64,000 nt of DNA from Noviherbaspirillum massiliense JC206 (lineage in GTDB: Bacteria; Pseudomonadota; Gammaproteobacteria; Burkholderiales; Burkholderiaceae_D), in assembly GCF_000312045.1 (NCBI RefSeq), contig NZ_HE978635.1, positions 766,107-830,106 of the forward strand, in the 5' to 3' direction. This document shows positions 48,036 to 58,235 of the stretch, in pieces (the stretch's first letter is position 1; each line of letters starts with the position of its first letter). The position numbers and the translations under genes are program-made. The notes under the pieces were generated by a model. The model ran no database searches. It was not told the DNA's origin and saw only the letters and a program-made list of their open reading frames with translations.

Positions 48036-51000
48036 ATGGCGGGTTTTTTCATCGGACGTCCGGTCTTCGCCATCGTCGTTGCGCTGCTCATCATTCTGGC
48101 CGGCACCATCGCCGGGCTGCAGCTGCCCATCGCCCAGTTTCCGCAGATATCGCTGCCCACGATCGTCGTTTCGGCCACCTATCCCGGCGCCAATGCCCAG
48201 ACGGTGGAGCAGACGGTGGCGCAGCCGATCGAGCAGGCGGTCAACGGCGTCGAGGGCATGCTGTACATGGAATCGTCGTCCTCGAGCGCTGGCGTCTACC
48301 AGCTCAACGTCACCTTCGGCCTCGACCGCAATTCCGACATCGCCTCGGTACAGGTGCAGAACCGCGTCGCCCAGGCCAACGCCCAGCTTCCGGCCGAAGT
48401 GCTGTCGTCCGGCGTCACCACCCGCAAGAGCACGCCGGACACGCTGATGTATGTGGCGCTCTATTCGCCCAAGGGCAGCTACGATTCCCTGTTCCTCAGC
48501 AATTACCTCAACATCAATATCGTCGATTCCATCAAGCGCATCGACGGCGTCGGCGACGTGCAGGTCTTCGGCAGCGACTTCGGCATGCGCATCTGGCTGC
48601 GGCCGGACCGCATGGCGCAGATGGGCATCACCACCACCGATGTCGCCGCCGCCATCCGCGAACAGAACGTGCAGGCACCGGCGGGCCAGGTCGGCCAGTA
48701 TCCGTCCCCGCCCAACCAGCCCTTCCAGTATGGCGTCGAAGTGCGCGGGCGCCTGGTGACCGCAGAGGAATTCGGCAACATCATCGTCAAGGCCCAGCCA
48801 AACGGCTCCTTCGTGCGCCTGAGCGATATTGCCCGCATCGAGCTCGGCGCCAAGGATTACCAGGTGCAAGCCAAATTCAACGGCCAGCCGACTGCATCCT
48901 TCGGTGTCACGCTGACACCGGAAGCCAGCGCAGTGGCAGTCTCGCAGGCGGTGCGTGCACGACTGCAGGAACTGAAGGCCGGCTTTCCGCCCGACCTCGA
49001 TTACCAGGTCGTCGTCGACAAGACCGTGTTTGTGACGGCATCGCTGGACGAGGTGGTGAAAACCCTGATCGAAGCCCTGATCCTGGTGATGGCCGTGGTG
49101 TTCCTGTTCCTCCAGACCTGGCGCGCGACCGTGATTCCGCTGCTGGCCGTGCCGGTATCCCTGGTCGGCACGCTGGCGGTCTTCCTCGTATTCGGGTTTT
49201 CGCTCAACACCCTGACTCTGTTCGGCATGGTCCTGGCCATCGGCATCGTGGTCGACGACGCCATCGTGGTAGTGGAAGCGGTGGAACATCACATCGAGGA
49301 AGGGATGGACCCGCGCGCGGCGACGGTGCAGGCGATGAAGGAAGTGTCGGGGCCGGTGGTCGCGGTGGCGCTGGTACTGACGGCGGTGTTCGTCCCGGTG
49401 TCTTTCCTTAGCGGCATCACCGGCGTCCTGTACCGCCAGTTCGCGGTCACGGTAGCGGTGTCGACGCTGCTCTCGGCCTTCGTCGCCCTGTCGCTCACCC
49501 CGGTGCTGTGCACGCTGCTGCTCCAGCCACGCGAAGCCAAGCGCGGGCGCCGCAACGTGCTGGCGCGCTTCTTCGATGGCTTCAACCGCGGCTTCGACCG
49601 CCTGCTAGGGCGCTATGTCGGCGTGGTCGGTGCCGCGATCCGCCGCATGATGGTGACGCTGCTGGTGCTGGCGCTGTTTGCCCTGGGAACGGGCCTGCTG
49701 TTCAAGCGCGTGCCGAGCGCCTTCGTGCCGCCCGAAGACCAGGGCTTCCTGATCGGTGCCGTCATCCTGCCCGAGGCCGCGGCGCTGGAGCGCACCATGA
49801 AAACCACCGAGCAGCTCGATGCCTCACTCGCCAGGATGCCGGGCATCGCCCGCCGCCTGATGGTCAACGGCTTCAACATCATGAACCGCTCGCAGCAGCC
49901 GAACGGGGCGCTGTTCGTGACCGCGCTCGATCCCTGGGACCAGCGCACCACACCGGCGACCGGCTTGCAGGCGATCATCGGGAATATCTTCCGCGCGGGC
50001 CTGGCGCTGCCGCAGGCCACCGTGATCCCCCTGAATCCGCCTGCCCTGCCCGGGCTGGGCGCATTCGGCGGATTCAGCCTGAAGCTTCAGGACCGCCAGG
50101 GCCGCACGCCGATCGACCTGGCCGCGGTCGCCGATGATTTCGTCGCTGCCGCCAAGAAGCGGCCGGAGATCGGCAACATCCGCTCCGGCCTCAATCCGCG
50201 CACGCCTGCGTATGAACTGGACGTGGACCGCGAAAAAGTGAAGAAGCTCGGCGTGCCGCTGAATGACGTGTTCGCCGCGCTGCAGGCTTATCTCGGCGGC
50301 CTGCAGGTCAACGACTTCAACCGCTTCGGGCGCAGCTACAAGGTCACGCTCCAGGCCGAGCCGGAATTCCGGGGCGACATCGAATCGATCAAGCTGTTTT
50401 ACGTGCGCAGCGCGCAGGGCGAGATGGTGCCGCTCTCGACGCTGGTCAAGCCGGTCTCCACCAGTTCGCCTTCCGTGCTGCAGCGCTACAACCAGTTCCG
50501 CGAAGCCGACATCTCGGGCGACGCCGCGCCCGGCTACAGTGCGGGCCAGGCCTCGGCGGCGCTGGAGCAGGTGGCGGCCCAGGTGCTGCCCCAGGGTTAC
50601 GGCTATGAATGGTCCGGCCTGTCGCTGCAGGAAAAGCAATCGGCGGGACAGACGCCGATCGTGTTCGGACTGACCCTCGTCTTCGTGTTCCTGTTCCTCG
50701 CCGCGCTCTATGAAAGCTGGTCGGTGCCGTTCGCGGTGCTGCTCGCGGTACCGATCGGCGTCTTCGGTGCGATGCTGGCGCTGGCGGTGGTCGGCGTAAC
50801 CAACAATGTCTACGCGCAGATCGGCCTGATCCTCCTGATCGGCCTGTCGGCGAAAAACGCGATCCTGATCGTCGAATTTGCCAAGGTGCGCGTCGACCAG
50901 GGCATGGATGCGGTGGACGCGGCGATCGCGGCGGCCAAGCTGCGCCTGCGGCCGATCCTGATGACTTCGTTCGCCTTCATACTAGGCGTGCTGCCGCTGG

Positions 51001-51179
51001 CGCTCGCCACCGGTGCCGGCGCCGCCTCGCGCGTATCGATGGGCATCGCCGTCTGCGCCGGCATGACCATGGCGACCTTGTTCGGCATCTTCATCATCCC
51101 GGTGCTGTTCGTGGTCGTGGAACGCATTGTGGCGCGTGTCACCAGGCGGCCTCCGGCAAGCGGAAAGGGAACGCCATGA
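48036..51179 (+). CDS. RND multidrug efflux permease (HAE1 family)
   Basis: A 1047-residue inner-membrane pump of the AcrB/MexF type. It starts MAGFFIGRPVFA with the first helix, and the second helical block begins near residue 340. The proton-relay aspartates are in GIVVDDAIVVVEAVEHH (near 405). The periplasmic porter domain has VQNRVAQANAQLPAEV and the C-terminal half repeats the fold with LIGLSAKNAILIVEFAK. Substrates cannot be predicted. The start has AGGA 8 nt upstream. It overlaps the outer-membrane channel gene as ATGA. Confidence 0.95.
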   Translation: MAGFFIGRPVFAIVVALLIILAGTIAGLQLPIAQFPQISLPTIVVSATYPGANAQTVEQTVAQPIEQAVNGVEGMLYMESSSSSAGVYQLNVTFGLDRNSDIASVQVQNRVAQANAQLPAEVLSSGVTTRKSTPDTLMYVALYSPKGSYDSLFLSNYLNINIVDSIKRIDGVGDVQVFGSDFGMRIWLRPDRMAQMGITTTDVAAAIREQNVQAPAGQVGQYPSPPNQPFQYGVEVRGRLVTAEEFGNIIVKAQPNGSFVRLSDIARIELGAKDYQVQAKFNGQPTASFGVTLTPEASAVAVSQAVRARLQELKAGFPPDLDYQVVVDKTVFVTASLDEVVKTLIEALILVMAVVFLFLQTWRATVIPLLAVPVSLVGTLAVFLVFGFSLNTLTLFGMVLAIGIVVDDAIVVVEAVEHHIEEGMDPRAATVQAMKEVSGPVVAVALVLTAVFVPVSFLSGITGVLYRQFAVTVAVSTLLSAFVALSLTPVLCTLLLQPREAKRGRRNVLARFFDGFNRGFDRLLGRYVGVVGAAIRRMMVTLLVLALFALGTGLLFKRVPSAFVPPEDQGFLIGAVILPEAAALERTMKTTEQLDASLARMPGIARRLMVNGFNIMNRSQQPNGALFVTALDPWDQRTTPATGLQAIIGNIFRAGLALPQATVIPLNPPALPGLGAFGGFSLKLQDRQGRTPIDLAAVADDFVAAAKKRPEIGNIRSGLNPRTPAYELDVDREKVKKLGVPLNDVFAALQAYLGGLQVNDFNRFGRSYKVTLQAEPEFRGDIESIKLFYVRSAQGEMVPLSTLVKPVSTSSPSVLQRYNQFREADISGDAAPGYSAGQASAALEQVAAQVLPQGYGYEWSGLSLQEKQSAGQTPIVFGLTLVFVFLFLAALYESWSVPFAVLLAVPIGVFGAMLALAVVGVTNNVYAQIGLILLIGLSAKNAILIVEFAKVRVDQGMDAVDAAIAAAKLRLRPILMTSFAFILGVLPLALATGAGAASRVSMGIAVCAGMTMATLFGIFIIPVLFVVVERIVARVTRRPPASGKGTP

Positions 51180-52552
51180 AGCGCTGTGCCGCGTTTCCCC
51201 TGCTGATGCTGCTGTCGGCGTGCGCGGTGGGGCCCGACTACCGGCGGCCCGACGTCGCGCTCCCGGATGCCTACTATCGGAGCGTGCCGGGCGCGACGGG
51301 ACGCTCGATTGCCGACGCCGGCTGGTGGCAAGTATTCGGCGATCCGCAGCTCACCACGCTCATCAACGAAGCGCTGCACGACAACCTCGACCTCGCCATC
51401 GCCGCCAGCCAGATCGTGCAGGCCGAGGCGCAGGTGGCAGCGGCACGTTCGCCGCTGTTCCCGCGCGTGCTGGGCCAGGTCCAGGGTTCGCGCAGCAACC
51501 AGAACGTCACCTTCACCACCGCCAGCAGCTTCCTCGCCGCGCTCGCATTGTCGTGGGAGATCGATTTCTGGGGACGCTACCTGCGCGCGACCGAAGCGGC
51601 GCGCGCCAGCCTGCTGGCCAGCGAGGATGCGCGCCGCAGCGTGATCGCTTCGCTCGTGTCCAGCGTCGCACAGCAATACCTCCAGCTCCAGGGCCTGCGC
51701 CAGCGCCTGGAAATCGTGCAGCGCACGGCCATTGCCCAGCGCGATACGCTGCGGCTGGTGACTCTGCTCTCGCAGCAGGGTGTGCAGTCCGCCGCCGAAG
51801 TGCGGCAGGCGGAAAGCCAGGTGCTCACTACCGAGAACCAGATTCCGGGAATCGAGCTGCAGATCGCGCAGGCCGAGGATGCACTCGCGCTCCTGCTCGG
51901 CAAGGCGCCGCGCTCCTTCGATACCAGTGCCGGACTGACGGCAGCCGCGGTGCTGCCACAGGTGCCGGCGGGCGTGCCATCGGAACTGCTGGACCGGCGG
52001 CCGGACATCCGGCAAGCCGAGCAGCAGCTCGTCGCAGCCAATGCCAACATCGGCGTGGCCAAGGCTCAGTTCTTCCCGAGCATCTCGCTCACCGGCTCGC
52101 TGGGACGGGCCAGCGATACCTTGCGCGGCGTCGTGTCGAGCGGAGGCCAGAATGTCCGGTCGGTGGCGGCAAGCGTGAATCAGCCGCTGTTCGAGGGCGG
52201 CGCCCTGGTCGCCAATTACGACATCGCGCGTGCCCAGGCCGAGCAGGCCGCCGTCGCCTATCGCCGCACCATCCTGATCGCGCTGCAGGAAGTCTCCGAC
52301 GCGCTGGTGGCCTTCGACCGTGACCGGGTGGCGGCCGAGGGGAACCGCAACCGGGTGGAAGTGAGCGCCGAAGCGCTGCGGCTTGCCCAGCTGCGCTTCC
52401 GCTCCGGCGTGATCAGCTTTCTCGAAGTGCTGGACACCCAGCGCCAGTTGCTGGCCGCGGAACTGGATCTTAACGCAAGCGAACTCAACCAGCGCCTCTC
52501 GGCAGTGCAGCTCTACAAGGCGCTGGGCGGCGGCTGGAATCCGGGGAAATGA
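51176..52552 (+). CDS. Outer-membrane efflux channel lipoprotein (NodT/OprM family)
   Basis: A 458-residue TolC-type channel. The lipoprotein signal is LLMLLSACAVGPDYRRP. Two structural repeats each carry long helices (near 70-210 and 270-410). ELLDRRPDIRQAEQQLVAANANIGVAKAQFFP is the family hallmark at the junction. It completes the tripartite pump with the preceding two genes. Translation is coupled to the permease stop by ATGA. Confidence 0.93.
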   Translation: MKRCAAFPLLMLLSACAVGPDYRRPDVALPDAYYRSVPGATGRSIADAGWWQVFGDPQLTTLINEALHDNLDLAIAASQIVQAEAQVAAARSPLFPRVLGQVQGSRSNQNVTFTTASSFLAALALSWEIDFWGRYLRATEAARASLLASEDARRSVIASLVSSVAQQYLQLQGLRQRLEIVQRTAIAQRDTLRLVTLLSQQGVQSAAEVRQAESQVLTTENQIPGIELQIAQAEDALALLLGKAPRSFDTSAGLTAAAVLPQVPAGVPSELLDRRPDIRQAEQQLVAANANIGVAKAQFFPSISLTGSLGRASDTLRGVVSSGGQNVRSVAASVNQPLFEGGALVANYDIARAQAEQAAVAYRRTILIALQEVSDALVAFDRDRVAAEGNRNRVEVSAEALRLAQLRFRSGVISFLEVLDTQRQLLAAELDLNASELNQRLSAVQLYKALGGGWNPGK

Positions 52553-52654
52553 GGCAAGCAGCATTGCCCGCGACTGGCTGTTGTCCTTGCCATGAAACCG
52601 GAAGGAACTTAGTCTGCAGAGCCGTTCTCATAGAAGAACAAACCGGAGAACACC

Positions 52655-53065
52655 ATGGACAAGGTATCGCATCGCTCTTCCCTGCGCCACAAGGAGCTCG
52701 GCAGCAAATTCATCGCGCGCGCCGCAACCGCCTGCCTGCTTGCCTTTGCCGCTGTGTCTGCCCTGGCGCAGCATTCCCAGCATATCGTCGACGGCAATCT
52801 CTGGTTGAATTCCTCGGAGGAAGTGCGCAAGGCCTTCCTGGTCGGCGCCGGCAACATGCTGGCGATGGAAACCGCGTACGCGAAGAGGCATGGCACGCCG
52901 CCGCCAGTGGCCGGCACCATGGCGCGCGAGGCCGTGGAAAACCTCACGCTCGATGACGTGTCCGGCCGCATCACCCGCTGGTACGAGGCACATCCCGACC
53001 GGCGCAACATGCCGGTCATGGGCGTGATCTGGGTCGACATGGTCAAGCCCACCACCGGGAAATGA
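52655..53065 (+). CDS. Small exported protein of unknown function
   Basis: A 136-residue protein with a Sec signal (AATACLLAFAAVSALAQ, probable cleavage after ALA). The mature part of about 95 residues has GNMLAMETAYAKRHGTPPP and RWYEAHPDRRNMPVMGVIW. It is reminiscent of Rap1a/Tai-like exported immunity proteins, but that resemblance is weak. The start is ATG 52655 with GGAG upstream. It lies 102 nt after the efflux operon and just before a small lipoprotein gene. Confidence 0.7.
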   Translation: MDKVSHRSSLRHKELGSKFIARAATACLLAFAAVSALAQHSQHIVDGNLWLNSSEEVRKAFLVGAGNMLAMETAYAKRHGTPPPVAGTMAREAVENLTLDDVSGRITRWYEAHPDRRNMPVMGVIWVDMVKPTTGK

Positions 53066-53093
53066 GCGGCTTGCCCCTGTGAAAGGAGAATCC

Positions 53094-53267
53094 ATGAAAC
53101 ATACCCGCAAGGCCGTGCTGGCCCTTCTCGGCGCGCTTGTCCTGAGCGCATGTGCCACGGTCGGCGGCACTGCCGTCGGCGCCGGCATCGGCAGCATGTC
53201 CGGCAATACCAAGAATGGCGCCATCATCGGTGGCAGCGCTGGCTTGCTGTACGACATCTTCAAATAA
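53094..53267 (+). CDS. Small glycine-zipper lipoprotein
   Basis: A 57-residue protein starting at ATG 53094 (MKHTRKAVLALLGALVLSAC), with AGGAG 6 nt upstream. Lipid Cys is at residue 20. The mature part contains GTAVGAGIGSMSGN and GAIIGGSAG, a glycine-zipper pattern found in small outer-membrane or osmotic-stress lipoproteins. It is 28 nt after the preceding gene and may be co-transcribed with it. Confidence 0.8.
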   Translation: MKHTRKAVLALLGALVLSACATVGGTAVGAGIGSMSGNTKNGAIIGGSAGLLYDIFK

Positions 53268-53434
53268 CTTGCCCGTGCCTCGCAACCAGGTCCGCGACTC
53301 AGGTTGCGCCAGCTATCAAGCAGTCGAGAAATGCATCGCCTGGGTGACTGCTGCAAACATGGGTACCCGGCCCGAACCGGCCCGTCCCCTTTCCGTCTAA
53401 CGGCAATTCCCTGTCCCCTGCAGAGAGGCATTCC

Positions 53435-55033
53435 ATGAGCGACAAGCGCCCCATTCTTACCACGCGCCAAGGCCACCCCGTCAGTGACAACCAGTCGCTG
53501 CGTTCCGTCGGGGAACGCGGGCCGGCGACGCTGGAGAATTACCAGTTCATTGAAAAGATCACCCACTTCGACCGTGAGCGCATTCCGGAACGCGTGGTGC
53601 ACGCGCGCGGCACCGGCGCCCACGGCTATTTCGAAGCCTACGGCAAGATCGGCGACGAGCCCGCGCAAAAATACACCCGCGCCAAGGTCCTGACCCAGAC
53701 CGGTGTGCGTACCCCGGTCTTCGTGCGTTTCTCGACGGTGATCGGCGCGAAGGATTCGCCGGAGACGGCACGCGATCCGCGCGGCTTTGCGGTGAAGCTG
53801 AAAACCGTCGAAGGCAACTGGGACCTGGTCGGCAACAACCTGAAGCTCTTCTTCATCCGCGACGCCATCAAGTTCCCCGACATGATCCATGCCTTCAAGC
53901 CGGACCCGGTAAGCAACCGGCAGGAACCGTGGCGCTTCTACGACTTCGTGTCGCAATCCCCGGAAACCCTGCATATGGTTACCTGGGTCAAGAGCCCGTG
54001 GGGCATTCCCGCCAATTACCGCGAGATGGAAGGCTCGGGCGTCAACACTTACAAGCTGGTCAATGACCAGGGCGTCGCGCACCTGGTCAAGTTCCACTGG
54101 CGGCCGAAGCAAGGCGTGCGCAACCTGACCAGCGCGCAGGCCGCCGAAATCCAGGCGCAGGATGTGGGCCATGCGACACGCGACTTGTATGACGCGATCG
54201 CGCGCGGCGATTTTCCGGAATGGGAGTTCTGCGTGCAGCTGATGACGGATGGCGAGCATCCGGAACTCGACTTCGATCCGCTGGACGATACCAAGCTGTG
54301 GCCGGAAGACCAGTTCCCGCTGCGGCCGGTCGGTCGCATGGTACTGGACCGGAATCCGGACAATTTCTTTGCCGAGACCGAGCAATCGGCATTCGGTACC
54401 GGCGTGCTGGTCGACGGCATCGACTTTTCGGACGACAAGATGCTGCAGGGACGCACCCTGTCCTACTCTGACACCCAGCGCTATCGCGTCGGCCCGAATT
54501 ACCTGCAATTGCCGATCAATGCGCCGCAGGAACAGGCGCGCGCCCATACCAACCAGCGCGACGGCCAGATGGCCTACGCCGTCGACGCCGGCGGCGAAAG
54601 CAAGCACGTGAATTACGAGCCGAGCATCATGGGCGGCATGTGCGAAGCGCCGAGGCCGGAAAAGGAATACCACCAGTGGGTGGAAGGCCACCTCGGACGT
54701 TACCAGACGTCGCGCACTGCCGACGATTACAAGCAGGCCGGCGAACGCTACCGCAGCTTCGAGGACTGGGAGCGCGACGACCTGATCGCCAACATCGGCG
54801 GCGACCTCAAGCAATGCCCGGAGCCGATCCAGCTGCGCATGGTCTGGCATCTCTGGCATTGCGACGAGAACTATGGCCGGCGCGTCGCGCAGGCTGCCGG
54901 CATTGACCTGGAAAAGGCGAAGGCCTTGCCGCCGCTCGAAGGCCGTCCGGCACCGCACCAGAATCGGCAGGGCAGCACTTATTCCAGCGGCAAGCGGGAA
55001 GAGTCGGCTCCGGCCCGGCATGCGTCCCGGTAA
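53435..55033 (+). CDS. katA: Monofunctional heme catalase
   Basis: A 532-residue clade-3-sized catalase that breaks down hydrogen peroxide. The catalytic His is in [16 protein letters not shown] (near residue 57). The distal Asn lies in [14 protein letters not shown] (near 130). The proximal heme Tyr is in [13 protein letters not shown] (near 348). The core fold ends near residue 485 and is followed by a basic, disordered tail. No signal peptide is present, so it is cytoplasmic. The start is ATG 53435 with AGAGAGG upstream. It stands alone, convergent with the gltL gene. Confidence 0.95.
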   Translation: MSDKRPILTTRQGHPVSDNQSLRSVGERGPATLENYQFIEKITHFDRERIPERVVHARGTGAHGYFEAYGKIGDEPAQKYTRAKVLTQTGVRTPVFVRFSTVIGAKDSPETARDPRGFAVKLKTVEGNWDLVGNNLKLFFIRDAIKFPDMIHAFKPDPVSNRQEPWRFYDFVSQSPETLHMVTWVKSPWGIPANYREMEGSGVNTYKLVNDQGVAHLVKFHWRPKQGVRNLTSAQAAEIQAQDVGHATRDLYDAIARGDFPEWEFCVQLMTDGEHPELDFDPLDDTKLWPEDQFPLRPVGRMVLDRNPDNFFAETEQSAFGTGVLVDGIDFSDDKMLQGRTLSYSDTQRYRVGPNYLQLPINAPQEQARAHTNQRDGQMAYAVDAGGESKHVNYEPSIMGGMCEAPRPEKEYHQWVEGHLGRYQTSRTADDYKQAGERYRSFEDWERDDLIANIGGDLKQCPEPIQLRMVWHLWHCDENYGRRVAQAAGIDLEKAKALPPLEGRPAPHQNRQGSTYSSGKREESAPARHASR

Positions 55034-55057
55034 AGGGCTGCCGCCGGCCCGGCGGGC

Positions 55058-55783
55058 TCAGTGCAGGATCTTGGTCAGGAAGTCCTTGGCGCGATCGGAT
55101 TGGGGTGCGACGAAGAAGGCATCCTTCGGCGTTTCCTCGACGATCGTGCCCTGGTCCATGAAGACGATCTTGTCGGCGACCTTCTTCGCGAAGCCCATTT
55201 CATGAGTCACGCACAGCATGGTCATGCCCTCCTGCGCGAGTTCGACCATGACCGCCAGCACTTCATTGATCATTTCCGGGTCGAGCGCGGACGTGGGTTC
55301 ATCGAACAGCATCACTTCCGGATCCATCGACAGCGCGCGCGCGATTGCCACGCGCTGCTGCTGACCGCCGGACAGCTGGCCCGGATGCTTGCCGATGTGG
55401 GCAGCCATGCCGACGCGTTCCAGCAGTGCGCGCGCCTTCTTTTCCGCTTCCTGCTGCGTGCGTCCCAATACGCGGGTCTGGCCGATGGTGAGGTTTTCCA
55501 GCACCGACAGGTGCGGGAACAATTCGAAGTGCTGGAATACCATGCCGATCCGTGTGCGCAAGGCCGGCAGCTTGACGCTGCGGCTACGCAGCGACTGGCC
55601 CTTGAACAGGATGTCGCCCGACTGGAACTCTTCCAGCCCGTTGACCAGCTTGATCAGGGTCGACTTGCCGGAGCCGGACGGCCCGCAGAACACCACCACC
55701 TCGCCCTTCTCCACCTTCACGCTGCAATCTTTCAGCGCGTGGAATTTTCCATACCACTTGGAGACGTTCTTGAGTTCAATCAT
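55058..55783 (-). CDS. gltL: Glutamate/aspartate ABC transporter ATPase
   Basis: A 241-residue ABC ATPase that powers amino-acid uptake. Walker A is GPSGSGKST (near 33). The Q-loop is FQHFELFPH, the signature LSGGQQQR (near 138), Walker [13 protein letters not shown] and the switch His is in CVTHEMGF. It closely follows the GltL/GlnQ group. Its start overlaps the end of gltK by 8 nt. It is the last gene of the operon. Confidence 0.95.
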   Translation of the reverse strand: MIELKNVSKWYGKFHALKDCSVKVEKGEVVVFCGPSGSGKSTLIKLVNGLEEFQSGDILFKGQSLRSRSVKLPALRTRIGMVFQHFELFPHLSVLENLTIGQTRVLGRTQQEAEKKARALLERVGMAAHIGKHPGQLSGGQQQRVAIARALSMDPEVMLFDEPTSALDPEMINEVLAVMVELAQEGMTMLCVTHEMGFAKKVADKIVFMDQGTIVEETPKDAFFVAPQSDRAKDFLTKILH

Positions 55784-56456
55784 GCGCGGTCCTTAACTGA
55801 ATCAGTTTGACGATCATCGACAGCAGCGAGCAGATGATCCAATACACGACGCCGGCAAACAGCAGCATCTGCACCAGCGAGCCATCGCGTTCGCCGATGC
55901 TGGTGGCGCGCCGGAAGAAATCGCCGAGCGCAATCACGTACACCAGCGAAGTATCCTGGAAGATCACGATGCATTGCGTCAGCAGGATCGGCAGCATGGC
56001 CTTGAAAGCCTGCGGCAGGATGACGAAGCGCATCGACTGAAACGGCGTCATGCCGAGCGCGCGCGCCGCATAGAACTGCCCCTTCGGCAGGCTCTGTATG
56101 CCGGCGCGCATGATCTCGCAGAAGAAAGCCGCTTCCAGCAGAGCGAAGGCCACCATCGCCGACACCAGCCGGATATCGACGCTGGGTGACAGGTCGAACA
56201 CGGCTTTCAGGAATTGCGGCACGATCAGGAAAAACCAGAGCAGCAGCATCACCAGCGGGATCGAGCGGAACAGCGACACATAGGCTTTCGCAAACACGTT
56301 GAGCAGCTTGTTGCGGGCGATGCTGCAGACGGCGAGCACCGTGCCCCACGCCAGGCCGCACAGGATCGCAACCAGGGTGATCTTGAGCGTGACCCACATG
56401 CCTTCGAACAGCAGTCCGCGCGATTGCGCGAGGGTGTTCCAATCCATTTCAAACAT
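55776..56456 (-). CDS. gltK: Glutamate/aspartate ABC transporter permease GltK-type
   Basis: A 226-residue inner-membrane permease of the His/Glu/Gln/Arg family, with about five helices. The EAA loop that contacts the ATPase reads [39 protein letters not shown] is typical. It is one nucleotide after gltJ and overlaps gltL, so all are translationally coupled. Confidence 0.93.
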   Translation of the reverse strand: MFEMDWNTLAQSRGLLFEGMWVTLKITLVAILCGLAWGTVLAVCSIARNKLLNVFAKAYVSLFRSIPLVMLLLWFFLIVPQFLKAVFDLSPSVDIRLVSAMVAFALLEAAFFCEIMRAGIQSLPKGQFYAARALGMTPFQSMRFVILPQAFKAMLPILLTQCIVIFQDTSLVYVIALGDFFRRATSIGERDGSLVQMLLFAGVVYWIICSLLSMIVKLIQLRTAHD

Positions 56457-56457
56457 G

Positions 56458-57195
56458 TCAGCTCCCCATTAAGCCCGGCACGCTGGTGCGGCTGCGTATC
56501 CAGGCCATGAAACGGATGATCAGGAAATTCAGGCCCATGTAGGCCAGGGTCACGCAGATGAAGGATTCATAGGGCTGCGCGGTATAGTCGACCAGCTGGC
56601 GCGCCTGCCCCGACAGTTCCAGCAGGCCGATGGTGGATGCCACCGCCGAGTTCTTCGAAATGATCAGGAATTCCGAAGTCAGCGGCGGAATGATCGTCCT
56701 GAAGGTAACAGGCAGCAGGATGTAGCGATAGGTTTGTCCGAGCGTGAAGCCGAGTGCCAGGCCGGCGTTGCGCTGCCCGCGCGGCAGGGACTGGATACCG
56801 GCGCGCACCTGTTCGCAGATGCGCGAACCGGTATAGATGCCGAGCGAAAAGACCGAGACGACGAAGAATTGCTTGTAGGGCGACAGGTTCTTGATCCAGT
56901 CTCCGATCGATACCGGCAGCAGTTCCGGCACCACGAAATACCAGATGAAGAATTGCACGATCAGGGGAACATTCCTGAACACCGATACGTAGGCCGTGCC
57001 GAGCGCATTCAGGAAGCGGTTTGGCAGGGTGCGCATGATGCCGAAGGCCGATCCGACCACCACCGCGAGTACCCATGCCGCGGCGGTCAGCGCCGCCGTG
57101 TTTGCAAAGCCGGTGGCCAGCCATCCCAGGTAAGTCGTCGGCTCCCCGGTCGCCACGGGTTGCAGCAGAACACCCCAGTTCCACTTGTAGTCCAT
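56458..57195 (-). CDS. gltJ: Glutamate/aspartate ABC transporter permease GltJ-type
   Basis: A 245-residue permease, partner of the next gene. It has about five to six helices, the motif SVFRNVPLIVQFFIWYFVVPELLP, and the EAA loop GLALGFTLGQTYRYILLPVTF. It starts at ATG 57195, about 80 nt after gltI, and is followed after one base by gltK. Confidence 0.93.
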   Translation of the reverse strand: MDYKWNWGVLLQPVATGEPTTYLGWLATGFANTAALTAAAWVLAVVVGSAFGIMRTLPNRFLNALGTAYVSVFRNVPLIVQFFIWYFVVPELLPVSIGDWIKNLSPYKQFFVVSVFSLGIYTGSRICEQVRAGIQSLPRGQRNAGLALGFTLGQTYRYILLPVTFRTIIPPLTSEFLIISKNSAVASTIGLLELSGQARQLVDYTAQPYESFICVTLAYMGLNFLIIRFMAWIRSRTSVPGLMGS

Positions 57196-57276
57196 TGATA
57201 CCTCTTCAATTGCGGATGAAGGATGGCCGGAACCGGGATTGCAGCCATCGCTTCATGGAGTCAGTCCATTACGAAA

Positions 57277-58200
57277 TCAGGAAGCGGGTTTGTCGCTCGG
57301 GTTGGCAAACAGCTTCTTCATTGCATCCGACATCGGGAACTGCAGATTCAATCCCTTCGGCGGAATCGGGCTCATGAACCACTTGTTGTAAATCTTGGTC
57401 GCTTCGCCGGACGTCTCGGCCTTGGCGATCACTTCGTTCATCAGGTTCTTCAGGCCCGCGTCGTTCTTGCGCACCATGCAGCCATAGGCTTCATAGGATT
57501 GCGGCGTGCCGGTGATGATGTAGTCGTCCGGGTTTTTCGTCTTCGCGCGTTCGCCGGCCAGGAGCGCGTCGTCCATCATCATGGCCTTGGCGCGTCCGGT
57601 GGACAGCGTCAGGAAGGATTCGCTGTGGTCCTTGGCGCTGATGATGTTCATGTCGAGATTTTTCTCGGCATTCATGCTGCGCAGGATTTTTTCCGAGGTC
57701 GTGCCGGCGCCGACCACCACGGTCTTGCCTTTCAGATCAGGGAAATCCTTGATGCCGGAATCCTTCTTCGTCATCAGGCGGGTGCTGACCTCGAAGATGC
57801 TGTTGGTGAAGTCGACCTGCTGGGCACGGGACTCGTTATTGGTCGTGGTCGTGCACTCGAAGTCGATGGTGCCGTTCTGCAGCAGGGAAATGCGGTTCTG
57901 CGACGTGATCGGGATCTGGCGCACCTGCAGATTCGGCATGTTCAGCTGCTTCTTGATCTGCTCGATGACCAGGCTGGTGATCTCCATCGAATAACCGATC
58001 GGCTTCTGGTTCACGTCGTAGTACGAGAACGGGATCGAGGCATCGCGATAGCCGACCACCACCACGCCGTCGTCCTTGATCTTTTTCAGCGTGCCGGTCA
58101 GGGGAGCGTCCGCAGCCGATGCGGCGCCCGTGCCGAAGGCCAGCGCGGCCGTCACGCCCAGCAGGACTGCCCTGCCCTTGATTTCAAACGTCTTTCCCAT
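57277..58200 (-). CDS. gltI: Glutamate/aspartate periplasmic binding protein
   Basis: A 307-residue substrate-binding protein with a Sec signal ending ASAAD. The fold is that of GltI: GVVVVGYRDASIPFSYYD (near 45), PITSQNRISLLQNGTIDFECTTTTNN (near 98; the Arg binds the substrate carboxylate), GTTSEKIL and SAKDHSESFLTL. Close agreement with E. coli GltI makes an acidic amino acid the likely ligand. The start is ATG 58200, with GGAGAGAGAG upstream. It lies 35 nt after the beta-propeller gene on the same strand. Confidence 0.93.
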   Translation of the reverse strand: MGKTFEIKGRAVLLGVTAALAFGTGAASAADAPLTGTLKKIKDDGVVVVGYRDASIPFSYYDVNQKPIGYSMEITSLVIEQIKKQLNMPNLQVRQIPITSQNRISLLQNGTIDFECTTTTNNESRAQQVDFTNSIFEVSTRLMTKKDSGIKDFPDLKGKTVVVGAGTTSEKILRSMNAEKNLDMNIISAKDHSESFLTLSTGRAKAMMMDDALLAGERAKTKNPDDYIITGTPQSYEAYGCMVRKNDAGLKNLMNEVIAKAETSGEATKIYNKWFMSPIPPKGLNLQFPMSDAMKKLFANPSDKPAS

Positions 58201-58235
58201 GTGCTCTCTCTCCTTGGTTGTTCGCGACGCCGGCC

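Noticed and set aside
48000..49300. Long antisense ORFs opposite the efflux permease and other GC-rich genes
   Set aside because: They are mirror frames caused by high GC at third codon positions. Their products lack domains and start sites.
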